A stretch of DNA of 64,000 bases, taken from contig CAZDCK010000001.1 of NCBI GenBank assembly GCA_964503965.1, positions 124,001-188,000 of the forward strand. The letters run 5' to 3'. Shown here one piece after another: positions 17,664-26,855 of this stretch. The notes beneath the pieces are model-generated. The model saw only the letters and a list, made by a program, of their open reading frames with translations. It was not told the DNA's origin and did no database searches. Numbering within the stretch: position 1 is the stretch's first letter; each line of letters starts with the position of its first letter. The DNA comes from Eutrophocola sp964503965 (GTDB taxonomy: Bacteria > Pseudomonadota > Gammaproteobacteria > Pseudomonadales > Pseudohongiellaceae). Both the position numbers and the translations under genes were made by a program.

Positions 17664-18620
17664 ATGACCACACCACGCATCAACATTGCTGAAAACAGTG
17701 AAGAGCTGCTAAGAAATGCACCGTTCACCATTCGTCGCGCTGGACCAACTATCGGTGCAGAAATCAGTGACATCGACCTGGGGAAACCACTGGATCAGGT
17801 AACATTTGATGCCCTGTATGCGGCACTGATCACATACAAGGTCATCTACTTTCGTAACCAGAAAATCACTGCCCGGCAGCAGGTAGCTTTTGGCAACCAG
17901 TTTGGTGATCTTGAAGTACACCCTTTCCGCCCGGATCTGCCTGACATTCCCGAAATGGTAGTCCTCGACAATGACAGGGATAACAAGGTACTGTCGACGG
18001 ATATCTGGCATGCTGATACAACCTTCCGGGAAGGTCCGACCCGTTTTTCCATTTTGCGCTGCGTCATCATGCCGGAACTGGGTGGTGACACCCTGTGGGC
18101 TGACATGACTGCGACCTACCAGGGGCTAAGCAAACCGGTAAAAGACATGATTACCGGCCTGGATGCACTGCATGATTTCAAGAACTTCAGCCTCCTTTAC
18201 GGCAACGATGAGGAAGGCCAGAAGAAACTCATGGAGATGCGCAAGCTGTATCCGCAACCAACCCATCCGGTAGTAAGAACCCACCCCGACACTCTTGAAA
18301 AAGTGTTGTACGTGAACCCCCAGTTTACGGTGCGCATTCTTGACATGTCGGTCCAGGAAAGTGATGCCATTCTCGGCCTCTTGTATCAACAAAGTAAAAC
18401 GCCGGAATACCAGTTCCGCTTAAGCTGGGAGCCGGACACCATCTGCATGTGGGACAATGCCTCCACACAGCATTATGCCTCCAATGATTACTGGCCAAAT
18501 CGTCGACGAATGGAGCGCGTGGCCGTCATCGGTGAAAAGCCATATTTTGAGGCTGATGCGAGCCCGGTCCATGAAACCAGCGGCATCACCAGGGCCCATG
18601 CCTATGAAGGCTTGCATTAA
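17664..18620 (+). CDS. TauD/TfdA family Fe(II)/2-oxoglutarate dioxygenase
   Basis: This 318-residue cytoplasmic enzyme has TauD/TfdA features: IGAEISDIDLGKPL near the N-terminus, the iron ligands in WHADTTF (His-x-Asp), DTLWADM, and a distal His in STQHYASNDYW followed by NRRRMERV, where the arginine binds 2-oxoglutarate. Family members hydroxylate taurine and other sulfonates, aryloxyacetates, or other carboxylates, often releasing a small molecule on cleavage. The substrate here is unknown. Genes for an uptake system follow directly: the TAXI protein start overlaps the end of this gene, so the imported compound may be its substrate. Confidence 0.88.
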   Translation: MTTPRINIAENSEELLRNAPFTIRRAGPTIGAEISDIDLGKPLDQVTFDALYAALITYKVIYFRNQKITARQQVAFGNQFGDLEVHPFRPDLPDIPEMVVLDNDRDNKVLSTDIWHADTTFREGPTRFSILRCVIMPELGGDTLWADMTATYQGLSKPVKDMITGLDALHDFKNFSLLYGNDEEGQKKLMEMRKLYPQPTHPVVRTHPDTLEKVLYVNPQFTVRILDMSVQESDAILGLLYQQSKTPEYQFRLSWEPDTICMWDNASTQHYASNDYWPNRRRMERVAVIGEKPYFEADASPVHETSGITRAHAYEGLH

Positions 18621-19638
18621 AAGCCTTAACAATCAGATGCAGGCCCTGAAACCGGTATTTACCTGGATTCTGCTGCTCCTGTTCTGCAATACCCTCCTGG
18701 CCCAGCAACGTATCGTTCTTGGTGGCAATCCCCAGGGGAGTCAGCTATACCCGATATCCCAGGCCATCAGTGCTGTCATCACAGAAAATTCAGATATGCG
18801 CGTTGATGTTTTGCCCCAGGGTGGCAGTGTGCTGTACCCCATGCTGCAAACCGAGGAGGTCGACTTTGCCCTAGTAAACCCAATGGATGCCCTGAGTGCA
18901 CGCAAGGGTGAAGCCCCCTACGAACGATCATCCAGGGGACAGGGATTTTCCATGCAGACCGTTATGCTGGGCTCCCCTATAGGACTTTCCCTTGTGGCCG
19001 CTGAAAGTAGCGGTATACGTTCGGTATCGGATCTTGCCGGACAACCCGTTGTTGCTGATTATGGCGCTTTTGCCAGTGCCGGGCTGACGGCGAAAATAGT
19101 TCTTGCTACAGCCGGGCTCGACCTTGATGATGTAGAGGTAGTGACTGTCTCTTCCTACCCGGAAGGTGTGCGTGCAGTCATTGAAGGCCGCGCCGTCGCA
19201 TCCACTGGCTCAGTGGGCAGCAGCATTATCCGGGAACTCGAGGCGAGCCGCGGGGCCCGCTTCCTGGAGGTAAACAACAATTTCGCCGCGCAACAGGTCA
19301 TCAGAAAACTCGGTCCCGCCTTTTATCCCTACAGACTCGCTGGTGGTCAACCTGGCGCAGCGGAAAGCACCTGGGTGATAGCCTATGACATACCCATCAT
19401 TGTTCGACCGAGCATGGATGCGGACAGTGTCTATGACTTCGTAAAAACCCTCTGGAATCATCATGAGCAGCTCGGAGACATTTATGCCCCCATGGAAACA
19501 TGGACGCCTGATCGTTTTGTCAGTACCCAGGCAGTGCTTCCCTATCATCCGGGTGCGGTGAAGTTCTACAAGGAGCAAGGAGTCTGGACCGATGCCATGG
19601 AAGCGCATAACAATGCCCTGAAGCAACGGCTTGAATAA
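18604..19638 (+). CDS. TAXI family TRAP transporter solute-binding protein
   Basis: This protein of about 344 residues has a signal peptide (ILLLLFCNTLLAQQ). The mature start IVLGGNPQGSQLYPISQAISAVI is the TAXI signature G-x-x-x-G-x-x-Y/F. Further family features are VLPQGGSVLYPMLQTEEVDFALVN, VADYGAFASAG and a C-terminal YHPGAVKFYKEQGVW. TAXI proteins bind a carboxylate-like ligand in the periplasm and deliver it to a fused TRAP permease. The start is uncertain: the ATG at 18604 has AGGG nine bases upstream and overlaps the dioxygenase gene by 17 bp, while 18637 gives a shorter signal peptide without a Shine-Dalgarno. The permease gene follows after 20 bp. Confidence 0.87.
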   Translation: MKACIKSLNNQMQALKPVFTWILLLLFCNTLLAQQRIVLGGNPQGSQLYPISQAISAVITENSDMRVDVLPQGGSVLYPMLQTEEVDFALVNPMDALSARKGEAPYERSSRGQGFSMQTVMLGSPIGLSLVAAESSGIRSVSDLAGQPVVADYGAFASAGLTAKIVLATAGLDLDDVEVVTVSSYPEGVRAVIEGRAVASTGSVGSSIIRELEASRGARFLEVNNNFAAQQVIRKLGPAFYPYRLAGGQPGAAESTWVIAYDIPIIVRPSMDADSVYDFVKTLWNHHEQLGDIYAPMETWTPDRFVSTQAVLPYHPGAVKFYKEQGVWTDAMEAHNNALKQRLE

Positions 19639-19658
19639 GGCCAAGCGGGTGCCTGGCT

Positions 19659-21560
19659 ATGATTGAATACCGCCGCAACCTCAATGGACTCTGGCAAATC
19701 GCCGCTACCAGCCTGTCTGTACTGCTTCCTCTTTCGACCATCCTCTATGTGCTGCAGGTTCTCCCCACGCTGGGTATTGTGATTTACAAGGAACAGTTCC
19801 TGATGTGGTTCCTGACCCTTTCCCTGCTCCTGACCTTCATTCTGGTGCCACTGTCCAAAAATAGGGAACCGGAAACTACCGTACCCTGGTATGACGTCAT
19901 TCTGTTGCTGATAACGCTTTTAGCAGGCGGCTACGTGACTTTCTGGTACCACATTCTGCTTCCTGAAATCGGACTACTCACCCTGGACAAGGTAGTCGCC
20001 TCCTCGGCTGGCATTATTCTCCTGCTGGAAGCCACACGCCGGCATCTTGGCTGGACCATGGTCTGCCTGGGGCTGGTTGCTCTGCTCTACAGCTATTTTG
20101 GCAATCATCTTGGAGGCATTCTGGAAACACGTGTCATACGCCTTGACCGCCTGATGATTTACAACTACCTGGGTCAGGATGCCATTCACGGTACCCCGCT
20201 TTTCGTGGCCGGCACCATCGTCACTGCCTTCATGCTGTTTGGGCAGATGCTGTTCACTACCGGCGGCGGTCAGGCTATTTCAGATTTCGGATTTGCGCTG
20301 ATGGGAAAATACAGGGGAGGACCAGCGAAGGTCAGTATCGTGGCAAGCGGGCTTTTCGGCTCACTTTCGGGGAGTGCCTCTGCCAATGTAGCCACGACAG
20401 GCATGATTACTATTCCCATGATCAGGGAAGCCGGATATCAGGCCCACAAGGCTGCTGCCATAGAAGCTGTGGCTTCCACTGGTGGACTGATTCTGCCGCC
20501 AATCATGGCCGCAACGGGCTTCATCATGGCGGAATTCCTCGGTATTCCCTATGCAGAAGTTGCCCTGGCAGCTCTACTGCCAGCCCTGTTGTACTACCTT
20601 TGCCTGTTTCTGCAGATAGACATGGAAGCTGCTGCCAATGGCATTACCGGACTACCGGACAACCGGATGCCTCCTCTGCGGCAAAGCCTTAAAAAAGTGG
20701 CACCTGTCGCTATACCCGTTGGCGTCTTGTTGTTCACGCTGTTTGTTCTGTACCGCAGTCCTGAAACATCTGCGCTCTTCGCCACGGTGGCTACCCTGCT
20801 GGTTAGCCTTTGCCTACCCGGCATGCGCCAAACATTGAAGGATTATCTGAAAGCCGTGGTATCAGCCGGTGAAGCCATCGTCTCCATCACGATTATCTGC
20901 GCCATGGCAGGGCTTATCATCGGTTGTCTGGGCCTAACAGGTCTTGGAGTCAACTTGTCACAGGCGCTGGTATCCCTGGCCGGAGGAGAAGTCTGGCTGC
21001 TTCTTTTACTGGCCGCCGTCGGCAGCATTATTCTCGGGATGGGCGTACCGGTAACTGCTACCTACATCATCCTGGTGATTCTGATTGGCCCTGCCCTCGT
21101 CTCCCTGGGGATACCGGAACTGGCGGCCCATATGTTCCTCTTTTATTTCGGTACGTTGTCCTTCCTGACACCGCCTGTGTGTATCTCGGTATTTGTAGCT
21201 GCCGCTCTGGCACAGTCAAACGTCATGCAAACCGCATTTTTCGCCATGCGTCTGGCCATTGTGGCCTACGTACTCCCTTTCTTTTTCGTGTTCAACCAAT
21301 CATTCCTGCTGCAGGGTACAGTATATGAAATGATCAGCGTGGTGATTGCATCAGTAACGGGGATTGTGTTTCTTTCGGCAGGGCTCGCCGGCTATTTCGT
21401 ATGCAAGTTACCCGCTGGCCTCAGGGTAGTCATGCTCGTGTGCGGAATTGGCAGCCTGTCTACGGGTGTGGACTCTATCCAAAACGCCGTTGCCAGTGTC
21501 CTGTTGCTGGGCCTGGCTTATGCATTCCTGAAAAAATATCCCCGGGATACCCTCTATTAA
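19659..21560 (+). CDS. TRAP transporter fused permease (DctQM type)
   Basis: This 633-residue inner-membrane protein has roughly 16 or more hydrophobic segments. The first 190 residues correspond to the small DctQ-like part. The rest is the large DctM part, with GLFGSLSGSASANVATTG, STGGLILPPIMAATGFIMAEFLG, GLTGLGVNL and LGMGVPVTATYIILV. Fused permeases of this kind pair with TAXI solute-binding proteins and use a sodium or proton gradient to import organic acids. Its stop codon overlaps the stop codon of the convergent monooxygenase by 3 bp, so no terminator separates them. Confidence 0.92.
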   Translation: MIEYRRNLNGLWQIAATSLSVLLPLSTILYVLQVLPTLGIVIYKEQFLMWFLTLSLLLTFILVPLSKNREPETTVPWYDVILLLITLLAGGYVTFWYHILLPEIGLLTLDKVVASSAGIILLLEATRRHLGWTMVCLGLVALLYSYFGNHLGGILETRVIRLDRLMIYNYLGQDAIHGTPLFVAGTIVTAFMLFGQMLFTTGGGQAISDFGFALMGKYRGGPAKVSIVASGLFGSLSGSASANVATTGMITIPMIREAGYQAHKAAAIEAVASTGGLILPPIMAATGFIMAEFLGIPYAEVALAALLPALLYYLCLFLQIDMEAAANGITGLPDNRMPPLRQSLKKVAPVAIPVGVLLFTLFVLYRSPETSALFATVATLLVSLCLPGMRQTLKDYLKAVVSAGEAIVSITIICAMAGLIIGCLGLTGLGVNLSQALVSLAGGEVWLLLLLAAVGSIILGMGVPVTATYIILVILIGPALVSLGIPELAAHMFLFYFGTLSFLTPPVCISVFVAAALAQSNVMQTAFFAMRLAIVAYVLPFFFVFNQSFLLQGTVYEMISVVIASVTGIVFLSAGLAGYFVCKLPAGLRVVMLVCGIGSLSTGVDSIQNAVASVLLLGLAYAFLKKYPRDTLY

Positions 21561-23152
21561 AGCAGTTTGAAACCTGCGTATCCCTCCCGGGCAACACGAT
21601 TGCATTCCTCCCTGTACGAACCTACACCCCCGAGGTATGGCAGGAAGACTTTTGGCTTTCCATCCACATTGGCCCCGTGATACCAGGAAGTTGTGTTGAA
21701 CAGTACGGTCGGCCGTGCCGCTTCAACGACATGTTCAACCCAATGTGCTTCAGCGTCAGGTGCAGCTTCCATGATTACCTTGCCCTCCGTCTGCATCCAT
21801 CCAATGGCATCAGTAATCCAGTCAACATGCTGTTCAATAGACAACACCATATTACTTAACACGGATGGACTACCCGGACCGGTGACAATGAACAGATTCG
21901 GGAAAGACTCCACTGCCACACCCAGGTAGCTGACTGCACCGTCCTGCCACTTTTCTTTCAGGCTGGTATTGTTACGCCCTCGTATATCCAGGTTGAGAAG
22001 TGTCCCGGTCACTGCATCAAAGCCGGTGGCAAAAATAATGACATCAAGATCATAGTCATGCGCTGCCGTTTGAATACCATGGGCAGTGATGGACTCAATG
22101 GGTTCCTCAAGTGCATTGACCAGCGCCACGTTGTCCCGGTTATAAGTCGCATAATAACGATCATCCTGGACCATACGACGGCCTCCTACGGGGTACTTGT
22201 CCGGATCAGGGATCAGTGCTTCGGCTGTATCCGGATCATCAACAATCTCTCGAATCTTGTCCGCAACGAAATCACTGCAGGTTCGATTGGATTCCGGGCT
22301 CACCAGGAGGTCGCTAAAAGACATCAACAGGGCAGGTCCACCTACATCCCAGGCAGCCTCGTAAATTTGTCGACGTTCGGCCTCCTCCACGTCCAGGGCG
22401 GAACGATCGCCGGGGGCAACATTCATGCCCAGCAGGGAATTTTTCATGAAGTCGCGCATGCGGGCATAATTGGCTTTTGTTTCCTGCTTTTCAAACTCGG
22501 AAAGCCTGTAATTCCCGGCCCTGGCTACCCAGTGGGGCGTTCTCTGAAAAACCGTCAACTTATCGACTTCGGGTGCTATCTCGGCAATGACCTGAACCCC
22601 ACTGGATCCGGTACCAATAACACCGACCTTCTTACCCCTGAGATCAATTCCCTCTTCAGGCCATTGGCCCGTGTGAACCCATTGCCCCTGAAAATTGTCC
22701 AGGCCTGGAATGTTTGGCATGTTGGGTTTGGACAGGCAGCCAACGGCTGAAATCAGGAATCTGGCCTGGATGATGCCCTGGTCGGTATGTACCTGCCACT
22801 GGCCAGAGTCTTCATCAAATACAGCCGACTCTACCCGCGTGTTCAACCGGATATCCCTGGCCAGGTCATAACGCCCGGCAACATGTTTCAGGTAATCCAG
22901 AATCTCCGGTTGTGACGCATACCGTTCACTCCACTCCCATTCCTGCTGCAAATCATCATCAAAGGAGTAGGAATACTGGAAACTTTCCACATCACAGCGC
23001 GCTCCGGGATAGGAATTCCAGTGCCAGGTACCGCCTATATCATCGGCAGCCTCGACTACAATGACATTCAGGCCAAGCTTACGGATTTTGTGAAGGGCAT
23101 AGAGACCGGCAAATCCGGCGCCGATAATAATGACATCCCGCTGATCGGTCAT
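21557..23152 (-). CDS. Flavin-dependent Baeyer-Villiger type monooxygenase
   Basis: This 531-residue protein has an N-terminal FAD site GAGFAGLYAL at 11-20, with GGTWHWNSYPGARCD downstream, and an NADPH site GTGSSGVQV. The fingerprint FQGQWVHTGQWP (F-x-G-x-x-x-H-x-x-x-W-P) marks Baeyer-Villiger monooxygenases. Such enzymes insert oxygen next to a ketone, making esters or lactones. The best-known relatives act on cyclic ketones and steroids; the true substrate here is open. It follows the esterase gene by 3 bp on the same strand, which fits a ketone-to-ester-to-acid route. Its 3' end overlaps the TRAP permease stop. Confidence 0.88.
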   Translation of the reverse strand: MTDQRDVIIIGAGFAGLYALHKIRKLGLNVIVVEAADDIGGTWHWNSYPGARCDVESFQYSYSFDDDLQQEWEWSERYASQPEILDYLKHVAGRYDLARDIRLNTRVESAVFDEDSGQWQVHTDQGIIQARFLISAVGCLSKPNMPNIPGLDNFQGQWVHTGQWPEEGIDLRGKKVGVIGTGSSGVQVIAEIAPEVDKLTVFQRTPHWVARAGNYRLSEFEKQETKANYARMRDFMKNSLLGMNVAPGDRSALDVEEAERRQIYEAAWDVGGPALLMSFSDLLVSPESNRTCSDFVADKIREIVDDPDTAEALIPDPDKYPVGGRRMVQDDRYYATYNRDNVALVNALEEPIESITAHGIQTAAHDYDLDVIIFATGFDAVTGTLLNLDIRGRNNTSLKEKWQDGAVSYLGVAVESFPNLFIVTGPGSPSVLSNMVLSIEQHVDWITDAIGWMQTEGKVIMEAAPDAEAHWVEHVVEAARPTVLFNTTSWYHGANVDGKPKVFLPYLGGVGSYREECNRVAREGYAGFKLL

Positions 23153-23155
23153 ACC

Positions 23156-24052
23156 TTATTCCTGCCCTGCCTTGAGGTTGGACTTGATAAAAGCGGCTGT
23201 TGCTTCAAGCGCTTCGCCGGATTCTATCAGGGCCGGGTAAAAACTCTGAAAAACATGGGGCATGTCCGGATAGATATCCAGGCTCACCCTGACACCAGCG
23301 GCACCGGCTTCGGCGGCCAGTTCAGTCGCATCATCCAGCAGAATCTCTATGGAACCCACATGAATCAGCAGGGGAGGCAGTCCCGACAGGTCAGCTCTCA
23401 ATGGATGCAGGACATCATCATCGGGAATATTGTCACCAAGATAGTGCCGGGCACTTTCCACGAGTCCTGTCACATCCAGGCTGGGATCATCCTCGGCATT
23501 GAAGGTACAGGATTCAGAATCACAGGCCAGGTTGACCCATGGCGACCAGAGAACCCCTGCCACGGGCATGGTGAGCCCTTCAGCCTTGCAGGTTAATAGC
23601 AAGGACATGGTCAGTCCCCCACCGGCTGAATCCCCGGCAGCCACAACCTGCCTGACACCCGAATCCAGCAGTCCCCTGTATGCATCTACCACGTCCTGGA
23701 CTGGAACAGGATAGGGATTTTCAGGGGCTTTGCGATAATTGGGTGCAAAAATATTCAGGCCTGAAAACAGGGCCAGATGGCCAATTGTCGCGGCATAGGT
23801 ATCCGGACTACCAATGACATAGGCACCGCCATGGGCATAAAGAATGGCCTGGTCTGTTGGTGCGCCAGATGGTCGCGCCCAGGTACCTTCAACCCCGCCA
23901 ACCTGTGCGACTTCATAAATCACTCCCTCAGGATTAGGCACCTCGGCAAACATGGCATTAAAAATCGCCCGACTTTCCTCGGGCGGCATGGACAGGCTCA
24001 ATGGGCCATCACGTAACATGGTCTTGATTTCATCGAGAGCGGGATAGCTCAT
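23156..24052 (-). CDS. HSL-family alpha/beta hydrolase (esterase)
   Basis: This is a 298-residue cytoplasmic esterase of the hormone-sensitive lipase family. The oxyanion motif HGGAYV lies near residue 72, the nucleophile motif GDSAGG near 142, the acid segment HVGSIEILLDDA near 232, and the catalytic His in DMPHVFQ near 262. Such enzymes hydrolyse short-chain esters or lactones. Translation is probably coupled to the downstream monooxygenase (3-bp gap), which would produce its substrate. NhaC lies 38 bp upstream on the same strand. Confidence 0.9.
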   Translation of the reverse strand: MSYPALDEIKTMLRDGPLSLSMPPEESRAIFNAMFAEVPNPEGVIYEVAQVGGVEGTWARPSGAPTDQAILYAHGGAYVIGSPDTYAATIGHLALFSGLNIFAPNYRKAPENPYPVPVQDVVDAYRGLLDSGVRQVVAAGDSAGGGLTMSLLLTCKAEGLTMPVAGVLWSPWVNLACDSESCTFNAEDDPSLDVTGLVESARHYLGDNIPDDDVLHPLRADLSGLPPLLIHVGSIEILLDDATELAAEAGAAGVRVSLDIYPDMPHVFQSFYPALIESGEALEATAAFIKSNLKAGQE

Positions 24053-24090
24053 GTCAATTCCCCCGGAAATGGATGCTTGTATCGGAGCTG

Positions 24091-25566
24091 TCAGGCAGCT
24101 TCCTGCATTGTACTTGGCGCTTCATCGTCATCAAGCGGCAAAATCCTGAAATTGATAATGCCATACAGTGCCGAGATAACCGGCATGGACAGATTGAAAA
24201 AACAAAAAGGCAGGTACACCAGCGTCGGAACTCCCAGGGAAGCCGCCATGAATGCGCCGCAGGTGTTCCAGGGAATCAGGGCCGAGGTAACCGTAGCTGA
24301 GTCTTCTATGGCGCGACTCAAATTAACCGGTGCCAGGCCCAGTTGCCGAAACGCCATCTTGTACATTCTGCCCGGGAGAACAATACTAATGAACTGGTCA
24401 CCGGCAATGATATTGGTTCCGATACAGGTCAGGATGGTCGATGTGATTATCGCGGCGGAGCTTCTGGCACGCTTCAAAACTTCCCTGAGCAATTTGCTGA
24501 GCAAACCGGTTTCCTCCATGGTCCCGCCAAAGAACACGGCACACATGATCAGCCAGATCGTGTTGAGCATATTGGCAGCCCCACCCCCGCTGAGCAGGTC
24601 ATCAAGGATGGCATCTCCGGTGTCCGCCGTATAACCGGCAAACAGGATTTCCCACAGACTGGCAAACAGCGCAAGACTCCCTTCTTCGGCCTGGATCGTG
24701 TCCTGGAATGCCAGGGCACAGACAACCCCCATCAAGGCTGCAAGGAGAATAGCTGGCAACGGCGGGACCTTATTCCAGGCCAGAATGAACAGGGCTACCA
24801 GGGGCAGCATCAAGTACCAGCCGATGGTGTAATTGGCTTCCAAGGTCGCCAGGGTGACATCCAGGTCGGTACCAGCCGGCGCTGTTTCTGCCGACAGGCC
24901 TATCAGTGTGAAAATAACAAGAGAAATAAACAGTGACGGTACACCGGTCCAGGCCATATGCCTGATATGGGAAAACAGATCGACACCGGCAACAGCCGGT
25001 GCCAGGTTCGTGGTATCTGACAATGGCGACATCTTGTCACCAAAATAGGCACCGGAAATAATAGCCCCTGCACAAATGGCCGGTGAGAGTCCAAGCCCGA
25101 CGGCTGTGCCGATCATGGCCACGCCAATACTGGCCGCTGTGGTCCAGGAGCTGCCGATACTCAGGGAAACAATGGCACAGATCAGGCAGGTAGCGGCATA
25201 GAAAATACCGGGATTCATCAGTTTCAGGCCAAAGTAGATCATCGAAGGCACAACGCCGCCGGTAATCCAGGCGGCAATCATGATGCCTACGGCCAAAAGA
25301 ATGAAACAGGGGGCAAAGATTATCGACATGCCCTTGTAAACACCGCGTTCCAGGGAAATCCAGGAATGACCATTCTTTACCCCGACCAGCAAGGCAACAC
25401 AGGCGGCTAACAGCAAGGCAATCTGGTTGGGACCATAAGAGGAATCCTCACCAAAAAAACGCAGGGAAAAGTACAGGGAAATAACCAGAAACAAGACCGG
25501 CCAGAGGGCATCGAACAGGCTCGCTTCGCGAATCCCCTCGTTGGTTTCACTGGCTCCCGGTTCCAC
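24091..25566 (-). CDS. nhaC: NhaC family Na+/H+ antiporter
   Basis: This 491-residue inner-membrane protein has about 12 hydrophobic segments. NhaC features include IGSSWTTAASIGVAMIG, SGAYFGDKMSPLSDTTNLAPA and IVLPGRMYK. The family exchanges sodium for protons or, in some members, carries organic acids or amino acids. The start is GTG at 25566, with a strong AGGAGG Shine-Dalgarno 8 bases upstream. It lies 39 bp after the DUF1015 gene and 38 bp before the esterase gene. Confidence 0.9.
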   Translation of the reverse strand: MEPGASETNEGIREASLFDALWPVLFLVISLYFSLRFFGEDSSYGPNQIALLLAACVALLVGVKNGHSWISLERGVYKGMSIIFAPCFILLAVGIMIAAWITGGVVPSMIYFGLKLMNPGIFYAATCLICAIVSLSIGSSWTTAASIGVAMIGTAVGLGLSPAICAGAIISGAYFGDKMSPLSDTTNLAPAVAGVDLFSHIRHMAWTGVPSLFISLVIFTLIGLSAETAPAGTDLDVTLATLEANYTIGWYLMLPLVALFILAWNKVPPLPAILLAALMGVVCALAFQDTIQAEEGSLALFASLWEILFAGYTADTGDAILDDLLSGGGAANMLNTIWLIMCAVFFGGTMEETGLLSKLLREVLKRARSSAAIITSTILTCIGTNIIAGDQFISIVLPGRMYKMAFRQLGLAPVNLSRAIEDSATVTSALIPWNTCGAFMAASLGVPTLVYLPFCFFNLSMPVISALYGIINFRILPLDDDEAPSTMQEAA

Positions 25567-25605
25567 GTAATCTGTCCTCCTGATGTTTAGCCAACGATTC
25601 CCGAT

Positions 25606-26841
25606 TCAGTCCATGGCATGGACAACTAGGCCTGATTTCAGCTTTGGTTCAAACCAGGTTGATTTGGGGGGCATCAACTTTCCCGCCTCGGCAATAGCCA
25701 TCAACTGCTGTATCCGGACCGGATAACAGGCAAATGCCGCCCTGAAACTACCGCTGTCAACTGCCGTTTCCAAACCACTCCTGCCACGAATACCACCAAT
25801 GAAATCCACACGTGGATCAGTCCTGACATCCTGAATATCCAGCAATGGTGAAAAAACTGTTTTCTGTAGAACAGAGACATCCAAACTCTCCACAATTTCA
25901 CTGCTGTTGGCAACATTCCTTGCTACCAGGCGAGTCCAGCTGCCTCCCATGTACAGCCCGAATTCTCCCGGGCCCCTTGGGATGGGGTCACCTTCCACTG
26001 GTTCGGTATCAAAATCCTCTTGAAGAGCCTTGAGGAAACCTGCCTCATCATACCCACCCAGATCGCGCACCACGCGATGATACCCGAGGATATTGAGCTC
26101 ATCATGGGGGAAAAGTACAGCCATGAAATAATTGTACGGCTCATCTCCGCTGTGGGATGGATTGGCATCACGGCACAGCGCCCTGTAACGCACTGCCGCA
26201 GCTGAACGGTGATGGCCATCGGCCACAAACAGCGACGGTATATGCGAAAAGGCATGGATAATTTTCTGTAGGTACTGCTGGTCAGGAATCACCCACAGCT
26301 GGTGACGCACGCCCTCTGCCATAAAATCATTTGTCGGCAGCACTTTCGTACATTCGGCCTGCAGGGTCTTGAGTGCCTGGTCGGCCTGGTAGGTCAGAAA
26401 TACCGGCCCCGTCTGTGCAGCCAGGGCACGCATATGTTCGACCCTGTCGTTCTCTTTTGCGGGTCGGGTCAACTCGTGTTTCTTGATGATACCGTTTTCA
26501 TACTCATCAGCACTGACCAGTGCCACCAATCCAGTCTGGCTGTGTTCACCAAGGCTTTGCCGGTAAAGATAGAACATTGGTGCGTTGTCCTGCACCAGTA
26601 TGCCCGATGAAATGAAGTTATCCAGGTTCAACCGGCCTCGATCATACACAGCCTGGCTGTGCACATCCGTATCCGGGGACAGGTCGATTTCCGGCTTGTT
26701 GATATGAAGAAAACTGGTGGGGTTAGCGGCAGCAAGCTCCCGGGCTTCCCCGGTGGAAACCACATCATAGGGAGGTGCTGCGACTTTTGCTGCCAACTCA
26801 GCTGGCGGCCGCAGTCCGCAGAATGGAAGTACGGTCGCCAT
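25606..26841 (-). CDS. DUF1015 family protein
   Basis: This 411-residue cytoplasmic protein of the DUF1015 family has KVAAPPYDVVS near residue 18, NPTSFLHINKPE near 40, and VADGHHRSAAAVRYR near 205. The DGHHR motif is reminiscent of the ParB/serine kinase nucleotide-binding fold, and an enzyme role is likely, but I know of no proven function for bacterial members. It lies 14 bp after fklB and upstream of nhaC on the same strand. Confidence 0.85.
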   Translation of the reverse strand: MATVLPFCGLRPPAELAAKVAAPPYDVVSTGEARELAAANPTSFLHINKPEIDLSPDTDVHSQAVYDRGRLNLDNFISSGILVQDNAPMFYLYRQSLGEHSQTGLVALVSADEYENGIIKKHELTRPAKENDRVEHMRALAAQTGPVFLTYQADQALKTLQAECTKVLPTNDFMAEGVRHQLWVIPDQQYLQKIIHAFSHIPSLFVADGHHRSAAAVRYRALCRDANPSHSGDEPYNYFMAVLFPHDELNILGYHRVVRDLGGYDEAGFLKALQEDFDTEPVEGDPIPRGPGEFGLYMGGSWTRLVARNVANSSEIVESLDVSVLQKTVFSPLLDIQDVRTDPRVDFIGGIRGRSGLETAVDSGSFRAAFACYPVRIQQLMAIAEAGKLMPPKSTWFEPKLKSGLVVHAMD

Positions 26842-26855
26842 GATTTATCAGCCTC

